Part shown: positions 1 through 11,527 of the stretch, one piece after another | How positions within the stretch are numbered: position 1 is the first letter of the stretch | Layout of the letters: every line of letters begins with the position of its first letter | Made by a program: the position numbers and the translations under genes | Notes under the pieces: model-generated | The model's database searches: none | What the model saw: the letters and a program-made list of their open reading frames with translations, nothing else | What the model was told of the DNA's origin: nothing | Source: Scedosporium boydii | Taxonomy: Eukaryota > Ascomycota > Sordariomycetes > Microascales > Microascaceae | Reading direction: 5' to 3' | DNA: 64,000 bases | NCBI GenBank assembly: GCA_002221725.1 | Contig: NJFT01000080.1 | Location: forward strand, 62,001 to 126,000

Positions 1-3000
1 TGGCAGGTCTCGATGATGAATGAAACCTTCTGGACAGATGACGTCCAGCGTTTCGGTATCCAGGCCCTCAGATTCCCCAAATACCTTTTCTGCGAAGACA
101 TGTTCCATCTCGGTTGGAGCATGAGCGCATTTCGGACCACGCAAGCGTGCTGGGCCATGGACACCGTCTCGGCTCCCGGAAATTGCGCCGCTCTTCGTTT
201 GGTAAAGCAGCTTGAGCACAGACGCAGGCTTTGGTCTAGGTATAGAGAGAAGTGGTACGCAGGTATGCGTCGCAACTGGGAGCTACCGCCCTACTCGAAC
301 ATCGTTTTCCGCGAAGAGCTCCGTCTGATTACCGAGGAGTACTTCCTCCGGAGACAGGAGTACGACGAATTCCGCGCCCACGAGATAGCAGAGAGGTGGA
401 TCATCATGCCTTACTTTATTGCGTCGGAAGTCGTGGTCCCTCCGATATTTTATACCAATGCTCTTCTCTGCCGAGCAGTTGGCTTGATCATCATGGCTGC
501 CCTACCAGCGAGGCTCGAGCCCAAGACTTGCCAACGAACTGGGTTCATCTGGCCCAATGGTAGGAGACAGATTTGGAAACTCAGCAAGGCGGCCCGGACC
601 TCGAATGATGGCAAGCCAATTCGAGTCATGGAGCACTGGTGGGCTGACCGAAAGGCCCCCGACTTCGTGCTACCTAAGAGGCACCACGGCGAGACAGATG
701 CTGAAATTATGGCCATAAGGGTTGAACTTCTCAATGAGGCTCGGAACACGTTGGAACTGTACCGAGTTCAGGACATGGCTGTCCCTCTCGTGACGAGACT
801 CTTGCTGTCGCAGATTCGCCACCTTAGGCATCTCCTCAAGGATGTAATGCCGCGGTATATCATCGAGTCAGCGAACAACAACGCAGGCAATGCAGTAACT
901 GCTGAAGGCTCAGGGAGATGGCTGGAGATCTTTTTCAAGATTCCAAAGTATTCCCACGAAGATCAAGTCCGAAGCCCTGAGGCTAACGAAGAGTGGCCGA
1001 CAACCAAGTCCATATCCATGGACAAAGCATACTTCGAGAAGCTCGGTATACCCCAGGCACCAGCTTCAGCGCCTGCGGTTCCTAGAGTGGATGAAGTCCC
1101 CAATCCCAGACAGAAGCTCTGGACCGTTGGCCAGGTGGCGGACCAGTTCCGGAATGGGAAGTTTTGGGCGTTGGTTCAGGAGGGAGAGAGGTACGCTGTG
1201 TACGATGTTACTGGTAAGTCAAGATTGCATGTAGACCCGGATGAAGTGCGGTTGCGGTGAAGGCCAAAGCTTGGCTAACTCGCTGGTTTGTAGATGCAAT
1301 GTCGGGATTTTCATTCCCGTGGCCTGGGAACAAACCGCACTTCAGTTACTGTCAATATGGACGCGTCCTCAAAGGCGAAAGTATCAGAAGTACTTTCAGC
1401 CCTACTAAGGCGAAGAAAATACGCCATGTGGGCTACCTTATCCAGGAATTCAACGCTGAGGAGGTGGCCGAAGCCCGAACTTCCACCTCGTCCTGGACTC
1501 GCCTTGGTGATGACGTTTACGATATCACGGGTACAATCCAAATACCCTCCCCCCTCTTTTCCCTGACAATGAGTTTTACGTACGGCTTTTTCTAACATTT
1601 AATAGTGGTCTTGAGCTCAAGGAATCATGTCGAGCTGTTGGAGGGGGAACGAACCGCGCTCGAGGAATCCCGGGGTCGCAACGCCATCGTGGCCCTTCAG
1701 AACCGAGGGCTGGAGAATCGCCTCCAGGACTTGCGGGAGAGGCTCAAGGAATACAAAATTGGGAGGATTAGGAGAAGGAAACCGAGCTCCGAATACGGTC
1801 CGGTGTACACCGCCGATGACGTGGCTTGGTTCACGTCCCAGAGGACGGGAATGTACACTGTCTTGCGCGGAGGGATGTATGATCTTACAGGTAGGGTTTC
1901 TTTTCTTTCCTTTTTTTCTTTTCATGTGAAGAGGCCTAGTGAAGCCACCATTTAGATCCCCTCCAGGCTGATCTCTCTTCTCATTGTAGACTTTATCGAC
2001 TGGCATCCTGGAGGTTCGAATATTCTCCAGGAGTATGCGGTTGGAAGAGACTGCACGGAGCTCTTTGACCGCGCCCACGCCGAACCCGACAAAGTCCTGA
2101 ACACCATTAAACATTTGACCGTGGGGAAAACAGTCCCAAGACGAGAGAATACTATCCTTGCGCACAACGAGTTCGTCATCAACGAGCACGTTTACAAACT
2201 TGGTAGGCAGCACCCCCAGACTACATCTACAACATGCCTCAGCTGGTTGTGAGAGAAAGAGCGTAAGACTAACGACCCAATTCTATAGACGTCGGCGAAG
2301 AGGAAGTGCTTAATCTAAGGCTCCCGCATCATCGCCTGTATAGTAAAATAGCCTTCACGGATCGTGCGAACTTGACTCTAAGCGTTCATGATGGACATGA
2401 AGGTGCCATGGCCCTCGCACGGCGTCCCGAGCTCATCGTTGGAAAATTGAAACCAGCCATCCCCCCACCACAAGCCGACGATGAAGATGATGAGGAGGCA
2501 GATCCCGTCGAGCAGCCGCTCCTTACCTTGTGGCTTCCAGGAGTTTGTGCCTCCGATCTGGAGAAGTGCAGTGGAGTCTATTCTGACGCTGGATACAACG
2601 AGGCCTGGATCTGCGTTGACGATGTGATCTACAATGTAACAAGTACGTTTACCCCCCGCGCCCTTCCAAGCTCCTTCATCAGTGTCTTTCTTCTAATTCT
2701 GTTCTCGTCTTTCAGCTCTCGCCCGATACGGCCATCGGGACCTCCGAGTAACGCTCGAGGGCTTCTGTGGGAGGGCAGTCCAGAGAGCGGACATTCCACA
2801 GGAGGTTTTACCATATCTCGAGGGCCGAGCCATCGCCAGACTTGACGACAATGCGCCGCAGTGGAATGAGGCAAACAATTTCAGAACTCACGCAAATGAG
2901 GGGACCAAGCACACGCCGAAAATAACGCGGTTCGCGCCCCATCCGAAAAAGGACTTTAAATACATTCCAGGCCTGCCCACTCCCAAATCGAACTTCCGAC

Positions 3001-4073
3001 TGACGGCTAAGCGACTCCGAAGAGAAAAAAGAGCTCGCACGCCAGAGTCACCTCTCGCGCGGGTCTCAAAGAAGAGAACTCAATCGGTTTCGGGCAAGAG
3101 GGTAACGCTCCAGAAGAAAAAACAACAGCTCGAGAGCACTATTAGAGGAGTTATGAGAACGTATTCGATCCTCGAAAACCCCGATAAGGCACCGGACCTG
3201 AGCGATCAGAATTTAAGTGAGCTAATCAGGCCGTTAGAAGACCTCCTCGGGGGCGAAATCGCGACGCTCGTGAAGATTGATCCTTCGAATGGGCGTAAGT
3301 TGCGCTGGAAGTGCTCCCATTTAATGGCGCAGATAGCGGACGAGTGGAAGCGTCACCAACGGCGAAGTCAGGTGGGGGGGCTCGATGGAAATGCTGCTAC
3401 GGGAAACATCGAATCGGATCCGTCCATGCCATACGGGCTCGCGATGATGGCGCAGGAAAACTCGGAGTCTGAACCCCCAACGACTCCACCCGCAGAGACT
3501 CAGCCACCCGCTCCTCCACCCCCAAAGACTGAACCCCCCAAAAAGAGAACTGCTCCCCGTACTATCAAGGCAAGGCATCTCCTTCACCGCGCGCAACTCT
3601 ACGAACGGAGAATTTACGACCAGGAGCTCGAGACACAAAACGAGCTACTAGAAACACTCCAGACACAAAAGCGAACGCGAAGGAAACGCCCCAAGATACC
3701 AAACGTAAAAGTGAACTCACCGCCGCACACGGGCCGGTTAGTCCACGGCCGCAGACCCATCGGTCCACCGCCATCACAAGAAGAATCGAGCGCAGAGGAA
3801 CCCGCTCTTCCTCCGCGCCTTCCAGACGTCTGGCCGTATGCGACATACTCGATGTTCACGCCCTCTACCTGGAACGATGAGCAGCTCGCGCTGGCAGAGA
3901 GGCACGCTCAGGGGCTCCTCCGGGACCAGAAGGATGACGGGTCTGCCAGCGTGTCGACCGGATGGACGGAGTCGGATACGCCCGAGTTGGTACAGATAGT
4001 CTCGCAGGTTCTGCCGATCATGGAGTTCTTCAGCACGGGGCCGCGGGTGAGAACGAGGGTATTTCGGCGCTGA
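1..4073 (+). CDS. Multi-module cytochrome b5-like protein (5' partial)
   Basis: The frame is open to the left edge, so the 5' end lies outside. I read exons 1-1213, 1294-1530, 1606-1890, 1990-2202, 2289-2642 and 2716-4073; all five introns are GT-AG and phase 1. The N-terminal part has no domain I recognise, only a hydrophobic stretch near residues 140-165. Then come several short modules ending in V-Y-D-V-T, V-Y-D-I-T, M-Y-D-L-T and V-Y-N-V-T, typical of the cytochrome b5 fold. Only the exon 3-4 module continues into a full heme-binding half, with W-H-P-G-G and a later His in F-D-R-A-H, so it is the one likely to bind heme; the others look truncated. The C-terminal 450 residues are basic and Pro/Lys-rich, probably disordered. 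A frame change near 4040 may remove about 55 further residues (open frame to 4240). Function unknown; cytochrome b5-like modules also occur in fungal chitin-synthase-like proteins, but no catalytic domain is visible here. Confidence 0.7.
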
Positions 4074-5358
4074 AGTCGCTTGCTCGGAAGAGGCGGGAGG
4101 CTGTGAAACGGCTTCTCCAGCCGGGCGACGGCACAGGTGGAGAAGGTCCTCCTCCGGGTGGAGATGACACGGAGGTGGAGAAGATGGACAAGGCGGAGCA
4201 GATGCACAGGGCGACGGACGAGGTAATGGCGAACGGGTGAAGACAACAAACGAAGAGAAGAATACGCTCAACAAGTAGTCAAGATAAAAGCCAAGTGAAA
4301 AACATCAATTAGTTGGAAATAGGTGTAATAGAACCGCTCGTAATGGAGAATGAAAGCCGCCCTGCACGGGGAGCACCGGAGAGTCATCTAGAGGTTGTCC
4401 GGATAAGACTTTTAGCGGCTATAAAGATGTACTTCAAAGCAAGAGACATTTTACGGCGTAAATAAATTTTAATTCATCGGCAATCAAAGAAGCTTAGAGG
4501 ATGATGGCTATACCGGAAAGAGTGCTCGATCTTCTACATTCTTCACGATCGGTAAGTAGTAGAGCACCAAGTAGTCGAAAATGAGCTCTTGTTTCTCGAT
4601 GGTTCGTCCGCCGACTATACTTATCGAAAATGACTGTCTCTGTTAACTGTCCATGGGGAGGATTTGGTCTGGAAGGACAGTGGTGTGGCATATAGTTCTA
4701 TATAATAAGCCCATGAGTGTAATATTCGCGGAAGCCTATTCGTACTTCGGATCAAGATAAGTCTGAAGCACCCGGTTGCCATCATCCCATCGTCTCCTCT
4801 CTCCATTTCAGACGTGCAAGACCTGGAAGGTCTGTGAGAGGCATTGCTCTGTGAGATGGTTGCGGGGGGTCCTGATAGTTCTCGAAGTGACGCGGCCGTA
4901 TTCGAGTCCCCTAAGAAAACATCACTCCAGCAAGATGCCAATGCGATGACCCTTGCCTTTATCTCGTTGTTTCCAATTCCGTTACCCCATTCATTTCTCT
5001 CTCTTCGGGTCTCTTCCTCTATCCATTTCTTTCTCTATTCATTTCTCTCTCCTCACCTTCATTGGTTCCCTTCACTCATCTCATGAACATGCTGCCTCCC
5101 GAACATTCCTTCGAAGTCTTTCGAAGGCACAAAGAGACTTTGTTTAGTCCCTCCAAAGCCCCGAGTATATTAGACTCGCCTAAGCTCATCACGAACCCGT
5201 CTAGTCCTTCCCTCGACTACTCACAAGTACCTTAATCAACCCTCATTCTTTCAAGTTCTCATCCTAGTTCTTGGGTCTACCTTGTGTCGCAGGACTTTCT
5301 TCGACAAGTTCTCCAAACACAGAGAACCGTCATAGAATCCCGCATTAACAGTGATCCC
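4074..5358. other. Intergenic; CT-rich promoter tract
   Basis: No convincing gene. The open frame to 4240 may be the displaced C-terminus of the preceding gene. A pyrimidine-rich tract of TTTCTCTCTC type runs at about 4976-5075, as is common upstream of fungal transcription starts, and probably belongs to the promoter or 5' leader of the gene starting at 5359. Confidence 0.5.
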
Positions 5359-6486
5359 ATGGATGAGCTAGCAGTTTCTCCCGCGGCTGCCTCGGGATCG
5401 GGAACAAATCGCCAGGAAACCCAACCTGGGACAGGGGCTCAAGAAGCCGCCGCTGGGCCGGCCTCCCTAATACTTGACCTACAAGCAAAGCTGGAGAACC
5501 CAACCATCATCGACACCCAAATCCTAATTGACACCGACGCGATCCTCAAGAGTCTCCGTCCTCCCAAGTTCGAAGCCGAACTACAACGACAAAAGGAGGA
5601 ATACGAGGACCAACTATCCGGCAAACAAGACCGCATCGACGCCATGGGAAGGCAATTCTACTTTGCGCCAGAAATCCAAACTCTTAGAGGATAAAATCGT
5701 CAAGGGGCGTTTCGGCCAGCTCGAGAAGTCGATTTTCAGTTTCGCCAAGGAGACCACGGATCCGTCAGCGCCTGAGCTTAAGATCCTTGCTTTGTGCTCC
5801 GACATAGCTACGCTTGTTCATGAGGCATGTTTCTCTCCGGATTCCAAGTTGTTTGGATACGCCGACCATTTGGGATCCCAAAATTCTCTGTACCTCTTCG
5901 AAAAATACTTAAGAGACTCTGATTGCGATCGTAAGTCAAACACACACGCGTATATATAGAAATATACATCTACACAAATAGATGACAACTTATTAGTAGG
6001 GGAAAACTCGAAATAGACAATCTCATTCAACAATGGCGAATCGCAACGACAGAAGCCGCATTCTCCGTCCTCACCGAAAGTACCCTCGACGAAGCCTCCA
6101 AAGTTGTCGCACAATCCATCTTGCAGTCTCCCCGCCGTAAATACGGCATTGAATGCCCGCCGTCTGACAAAACGCCAGGTGAGCTCAAAGATATGTGCTC
6201 CCAGGCCATCCGCCTTGCTCTTGACCTCTGCTCTACGGGGAACGAGTACGTCTGGGAGCAGACGCTGTCGTCGAGGATCGACGGGGTAGAATATAATGCA
6301 GAGAAGGATTCTATGGTAGGAACCGAGGAACCGGATATTAGCGATGACGAAGACTTGGATGTTTCGTTGGTTGTGTTTGGGGGTGTGGTGAGGGGCGAGA
6401 AATATACCGGGTTATTGAAGAACGGCGTTTTTAGAATCTCTGAGGCTCATGTTGTGGTAAAGCGAAGAGGGAAAAACGAGTCTTAA
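5359..6486 (+). pseudogene. Coiled-coil protein with an internal frameshift
   Basis: ATG at 5359 opens a frame with an Ala/Gly-rich N-terminus and a charged helical stretch (about residues 60-100, E/Q/K-rich). This frame stops at 5694, but the +1 frame continues the same helix from about 5655 (L-R-Q-K-S-K-L-L-E-D-K) to a strong GTAAGT donor at 5931. Splicing 5931-6016 restores the frame to a stop at 6486; the nearer AG sites at 5996 and 5999 do not. The C-terminal exon ends in an acidic patch and a short basic tail. No GT-AG intron explains the break at about 5645-5665, so the gene has a one-base indel or the assembly has an error. Family not recognised. It converges on the TPR gene, with 162 bases between stops. 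Confidence 0.55.
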
Positions 6487-6648
6487 ATGGATTGTAATTA
6501 CCAGGACTCGGGGGAGTTTAAAGAGAGATGCTGTAAAGGGCGTAGTCCTTTTTCTTAAACTGGTTTATAGGTGGCGAGTACATGCCAAAAAGAACAAGAG
6601 CTTTTATATTCCCATCTTGAAAATAACCTTCCTATGTCATGTAGACTC

Positions 6649-9600
6649 CTACCTCTTCAGCTCCTCCATCAATCCCTCTAGTATACTCCACCCTTCGCCG
6701 CCCTCCCACCTCGCCCTCCCCTTCCCCATCACGCTCCTCACAGCGCTCCTCGCCTTGCCTCTCCACTTCTCGCCAACGCCCTCCACTTCCGCCCCATAGT
6801 TCTCCAACACAGAAACCAACTCGTCCGTCCTCTTCACAACAATCTTCCAGGCATCCACATCCGTCTGCCAAGACGCGTTCGAATCGCCGCTACCCGCACC
6901 GACAGCAAGGTTCGCAGCAGCTCCAGCCATTCCAATCGCCGCCCGCCAAGCCCTCTCCGAAGCCTCCACCGCCCCGGTGTAATCCCTCCTCCAGGCACGT
7001 TCCCTAGACACGAGTTCCCAGAGCTCCGAACGCGCGGTGATGAGAGGAACGACGTCCCTCTCGATCAGTTCCACGACGGACCTCTCCTCCGAGCCTCTTG
7101 GTGTTTCGTAAATTGCATTCTCGTCTTGACCAGGCACTGCTTTTTTCTCCTTGGAAAGAACTGCTTCCTGTAGAAGGAGGCGGAGGATATCTTCGTCGAT
7201 TGCCGTCTCCGTTTTTCGAATTCGAATAATGTTCTGCAGAGCCTGCACCATGTCCGCTACGAAAAGCGGCCGTGTTCTCGAGGCGATGGTTAACACGTTA
7301 TCCCAAATCTGCCAGTTTTCTCTCGCGAGGTTCGCTCCGCGCTTATACGCCTGTAGAGATTGCGTTAGAAGCGTAGCAGCGTCCTTTGCGCTCTCTGATC
7401 TTCCACCCTCGTCTTTTTCCTTTTCGTCATCGTCTTCTTCATCCGTCTCCTCATCGTCAAGTTTAGCGTGTTTTGTAGGAGCGTTTTCCTTCTTAGGGTT
7501 CTTGAGATCCTCGACGGCGTCAAGGTACATACTCCAAAGCGCACTCCCAAGATTGCTCCACGTCCTGGCGTCCTCGCCACCGACGACATCGTTGGCAGCC
7601 GAAATCGCCCGCCCGAAAGCATCAGCCGCATCTCGCGTCTCACCGAGTCGAAGGTGTATATCACCCAGCCGCGACCACATTTCGGGACTAAGTCTGTTGA
7701 CGCGCACCGCCATCTTGTAAGCGTCGCGCGCTGCGACGAAATTCTTCTGCTGGAGGTAGTGTTCAGCTAGGCTCCTCTGAGCGCGGGAGAATCTCTTTTT
7801 AGAAATTTCCCAGGCGCGTTCGTAGTGCGAAGGGTCGTCTTCTAGGTCGCCGAGGATGCAGAAGAGGCGTGGCGCGTTGGGTGGAGGGGGATCCCGTTCG
7901 GGGCCGGTAAAGTCGGAGGGTTTAAGGTGAGTGACGTCGTTGTCCGAGATGGATTCGGCATCGGCGTCGATAGATTCGAAGGCGGGACGGCCCGTCCTGT
8001 TGAAGAGACGCCAGCGGATGATGCCGCGCGCTTTCGTGTCGCCACCGCTTCCTCGACCTTCTTCGTCATTCTCGGCTGAGGCGGCTGCCGTGGCGAGGCA
8101 GAGCGCTACCTCGGCCCAGAGACGGAGCCGCTTGAAGATCTCAAGGGCTGAGACGAGCGCACCGATGCCTGTCCAACCGTATGCAAGCTCGGACTCGAGA
8201 TGCCACCTCGGCGGCGTGGCGATGGCGTGGATGTATTTGAGCCTCTCCTGTGCAGGCGCTGAATCGGAAGCCTCTGGGGCGCGGAAAAAGGACGTGGGCT
8301 TCGCTTCATCGACCGGCGCAGCTTCTTCTCCGGGAACACTAACTGCAATCGTGGGAACAGCGGCATCTTCTACTTTCACCTTCGCCGCGGAAGAATTCAG
8401 TGCAGGCGGCGCTGAGGTGTCCACGATAATTTGATCAATCACCGCCTGCATCTGCAACACGCCCCTCTCCACTGTCCGGCTCCGGTGAACCTCCAGCCTC
8501 GACCTCACAATCAGCGCCTGCGTATACACCTGCCAGTTCGTCGACTTATCCTGCAGCACACGTTCGGCGTACGGCAGAATCTCCTCTGAAGTAAGGGCAT
8601 CGAGAGGCGAAAAGACATCCTTGAGCGTCGCCTCAGTCAAGAGGATAATCTGGTCCAGCGTAGAAAGCTGCGGCTGCGCATCCGGGTCGAGGTCTTTGAC
8701 GAGTCCATCGCCAATCGATTGCTCCACCTTTTGTTCCACAACACCATTCTCTCGTCCGTCAAAGGCAACTTTTTCGAGCAAAACATCATCGTTCAAAGGT
8801 AACGCCCCGGGAGCGGACGTAGCTTTCTCAGTTTGGGTATCATGGTGGCCCTTTTTACTCCTCGCAAGAATCACCAGCTGACTCAAGCTCGTCTCCTGAA
8901 ACTTCGTCCTCTTCCCCAACGCGCCAGTAAGGGTATACTCGAAACCACTCAAATCTGCCGCACCCTTAACTGCCTCCCTGGCTTTCTCGTCCCGGCCCAG
9001 CATTATATCGATATTCGCCAGCTCGAGGAGACACCTCACCCTCTCCTCGACGGTCCAGTCATTACCCTCCCGCGCCAGGACTTCAGCCTTAACCTCTTCC
9101 ATGACACCCTGTACCTGGGAAATAAGAGTGGGCACATCGCTCCAATGCGAGCTCTTCATGAACGACGAGGCGGGTCCGAGGCTAGGCTGCGTCAACAGCT
9201 TGTAATGCCACACGAACACCCTGAGCCGAAGCCACCGGAGTGAAACGCCAACGCCTTCTTCTAGCGCAATCTTCCTCCCCTCGAAGTCACCGAGCCCAAG
9301 GCCAAGGATAACGTAGCGCGCAAGGTAAAATAGCTCAATGTTCGGAATATAAGCGTAGGGCGACACGCCATCCACCTCCAGCGCCCTAAGACACTCCTTC
9401 CTCAGTTCCTCAAAGGACCTGTCACCTCCTGCCTCCTGGAAGACGGCTTCGACATTTCTAATACCTTCAAGGACCGGACCCGTGACGTTAATTTGTAAAA
9501 AAGCGTTGAAGGCCGCAATGCCAACGGCGAGTTTGTCCTCTTGCCCTTCCGCGCTTGTGATTCCTGGAGTCTGTAGGGATGCGACGCACTGCTGGATGGC

Positions 9601-9705
9601 AGGCCTTGCCGCCGGAGAGGTCAAAACTCTGGCGTAGTCGCCTTCAGACACAGACTTTAGCAAGTCTGGCGACGCGCTCGGCCCTCCTATCCCAGAGTCT
9701 CCCAT
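6649..9705 (-). CDS. EMW1: Emw1/TTC27-family TPR protein
   Basis: Single-exon 1018-residue protein. The frame is open 83 codons further upstream, but the ATG at 9705 (M-G-D-S-G-I-G-G) begins the part that resembles the family, so I choose it. The middle-to-C-terminal region, about residues 620-790, carries the hallmark block: a C-I-L-G-D-L segment, then H-Y-E-R-A-W-E-I-S, R-A-Q-R-S-L-A, and consecutive TPR helices such as A-Y-K-M-A-V-R-V-N and M-W-S-R-L-G-D-I-H. An acidic Glu/Asp/Lys linker follows, then W-Q-I-W-D-N-V. Order and length match yeast Emw1 (YNL313C, essential, cell-wall maintenance) and human TTC27. The molecular role of the family is poorly defined; a scaffold or chaperone-adaptor function is inferred from the TPRs. 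The frame is undamaged. Confidence 0.9.
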   Translation of the reverse strand: MGDSGIGGPSASPDLLKSVSEGDYARVLTSPAARPAIQQCVASLQTPGITSAEGQEDKLAVGIAAFNAFLQINVTGPVLEGIRNVEAVFQEAGGDRSFEELRKECLRALEVDGVSPYAYIPNIELFYLARYVILGLGLGDFEGRKIALEEGVGVSLRWLRLRVFVWHYKLLTQPSLGPASSFMKSSHWSDVPTLISQVQGVMEEVKAEVLAREGNDWTVEERVRCLLELANIDIMLGRDEKAREAVKGAADLSGFEYTLTGALGKRTKFQETSLSQLVILARSKKGHHDTQTEKATSAPGALPLNDDVLLEKVAFDGRENGVVEQKVEQSIGDGLVKDLDPDAQPQLSTLDQIILLTEATLKDVFSPLDALTSEEILPYAERVLQDKSTNWQVYTQALIVRSRLEVHRSRTVERGVLQMQAVIDQIIVDTSAPPALNSSAAKVKVEDAAVPTIAVSVPGEEAAPVDEAKPTSFFRAPEASDSAPAQERLKYIHAIATPPRWHLESELAYGWTGIGALVSALEIFKRLRLWAEVALCLATAAASAENDEEGRGSGGDTKARGIIRWRLFNRTGRPAFESIDADAESISDNDVTHLKPSDFTGPERDPPPPNAPRLFCILGDLEDDPSHYERAWEISKKRFSRAQRSLAEHYLQQKNFVAARDAYKMAVRVNRLSPEMWSRLGDIHLRLGETRDAADAFGRAISAANDVVGGEDARTWSNLGSALWSMYLDAVEDLKNPKKENAPTKHAKLDDEETDEEDDDEKEKDEGGRSESAKDAATLLTQSLQAYKRGANLARENWQIWDNVLTIASRTRPLFVADMVQALQNIIRIRKTETAIDEDILRLLLQEAVLSKEKKAVPGQDENAIYETPRGSEERSVVELIERDVVPLITARSELWELVSRERAWRRDYTGAVEASERAWRAAIGMAGAAANLAVGAGSGDSNASWQTDVDAWKIVVKRTDELVSVLENYGAEVEGVGEKWRGKARSAVRSVMGKGRARWEGGEGWSILEGLMEELKR

Positions 9706-10752
9706 CTCTGCGACGGCGTCCCCGAAAAAGAGAGGCCAGCAGGAGGGGTGCTTGGGTGATGGTGGGGTCAAGTAAAGGGACAAAAGGAAAATAAAAGATT
9801 GGAATTGAGCAGCGTTGGTTTCCCACCGAGACTCAGAGCTCCCGGGTATCCGAATAGGCCGAAATACAATCAAAATTCGACGAAAACTCTGCAAGCTCGT
9901 CAGAATATCCAGTCGAGCTCCTTGGCTTGGAGTTCTTTTTCCTCCTGCTTCCAAAAATCGCTACAAAATTCAAATTGTTTTTGGCGGGGGCACAGAAAGT
10001 GCATGACTAATCATCAACCCCACCTTCACCGAACCAAAACTTCTCACCGAAATCATCACGAAGTCTGCCTGAAATTGCGATGTCTGAGCCAGAACTACGA
10101 GCACATTACGTTTGACTCCAAGCACTCTGAATAAACTGCCGGACTTCAAGAACCGCTGATTTCCTCCTCAACCCTCTTGGAGCCCTCAATTTCGGAAATA
10201 CAGCTGTAATTGAACACCGGAGCTAGTGGGGGAGGCCACAGTAGGAGAGCGCTCGAGCACGGAATTGATGTGTGTTTTGTATTGACTTTTACCTTGCTTC
10301 CAGATGGCGAGATATTACAACCGGAGAATTATTCTGTGAAGCTTTCAGGTCTCGCGAATCCAAGACGGGGAGCAAATGACATGATGATGGGTGATAAGGG
10401 ATGATAGCAATCGGGTACACGTCCGTCCCAGATCTCCAAGAAACTTCTACTCATTCTACGTACCTGACTTTAGCATGGTCGTTTACGTCTAACATGCTGT
10501 TCAGGTGCTTTTCCGCTTCAGGACCACCCCCAAAACACAATCAACGAGATACCAAACCCTTCAGAGCCGTCGTGGCTCCTGGAGTTGCGGAGAAATGCCG
10601 GATTGGTCGTGGAGGTACACTACACCTAGACGGATCGCACCAGAAGCTAGCAGTCGTCGCTGGTGGTGTTGGCACGGAAGGGAAGACCATTGATGGCTTT
10701 AGCGCTTACGATGCGCTTTTTGCGATGCAGGGCTCTTTTTCCATTTTTTTTT

Positions 10753-10789
<37 letters not shown>

Positions 10790-11527
10790 AAACCTTCTCA
10801 GGAGTTATTCTATATTAGGAGAGTGAATTTTAGCTTGCTATCGCAACATGAATTTCGGTCGATGCTTGTTAAAAGATGCCCAAGGGGTGTTTCGACCCCA
10901 CATAGTCACTAAAAAAATAGTGAATTAAGAGAAGAGAATTTATTGTGAATGATGGAGCTTAGGTTGGGTATTAGAATACAGGTCTGGTGCTCCTTTGATG
11001 GAGAGGTGGTGGGTAGACGGTGTTTTTCGTTTCGTTCATCTGAAAGATCTCGAATAAACTTTAGGATAGAAAGGCCTTTGTGAGAAGAAGAGAAGAAGAG
11101 AAAGGGAGAAAGGCTGTTGAATCAGTATCCTTCAAAGTCCAGCTTTCCATTTGGAATTTTGATCTTCTTGTTCTTGTTCTTATAGTATCAAGGGCCTTCT
11201 TGTCTTGACTCAGGACATATAATTATCCAATATGGCTGAAGGCACCAGAGTCCCAGACCTAGGGCCATGTTGTAGCCTTGATTGAGAATGTCTGGAATAG
11301 TCCATGGTTTCATGTTTCACCTAGCTACTCAACACAAGATCCTGTGAAGCTGATGCTGCCTAGAAGTCCTTCAAGAAGTTAAATATGCATCAAGTGGCAC
11401 CTCAAATCGCTGGTTTTCCTTCCCTGCCATGCTTATTTACTTTGACATACACCTCCAACATCCATTCATATCAGCCTTTGGTCACATCTGTATTGATTCA
11501 CGAACTTGTAACCCCTTCGAGCCTCGA
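9706..11527. other. Intergenic region
   Basis: No gene seen on either strand. It holds the promoter of the TPR gene at its left end and an A/T homopolymer at 10745-10792. Frames of up to 141 codons lack start context and coding character. Confidence 0.5.
10745..10792. repeat. T9-A23-G-A15 homopolymer
   Basis: Nine T are followed directly by 23 A, one G and 15 A. The T-to-A switch can form a small hairpin. There is no gene body on either side that would make it a retroposed poly(A) tail. Confidence 0.9.

Noticed and set aside
4880..4910. Possible tRNA B-box (ATTCGAGTCC)
   Set aside because: No A-box or cloverleaf can be formed upstream.
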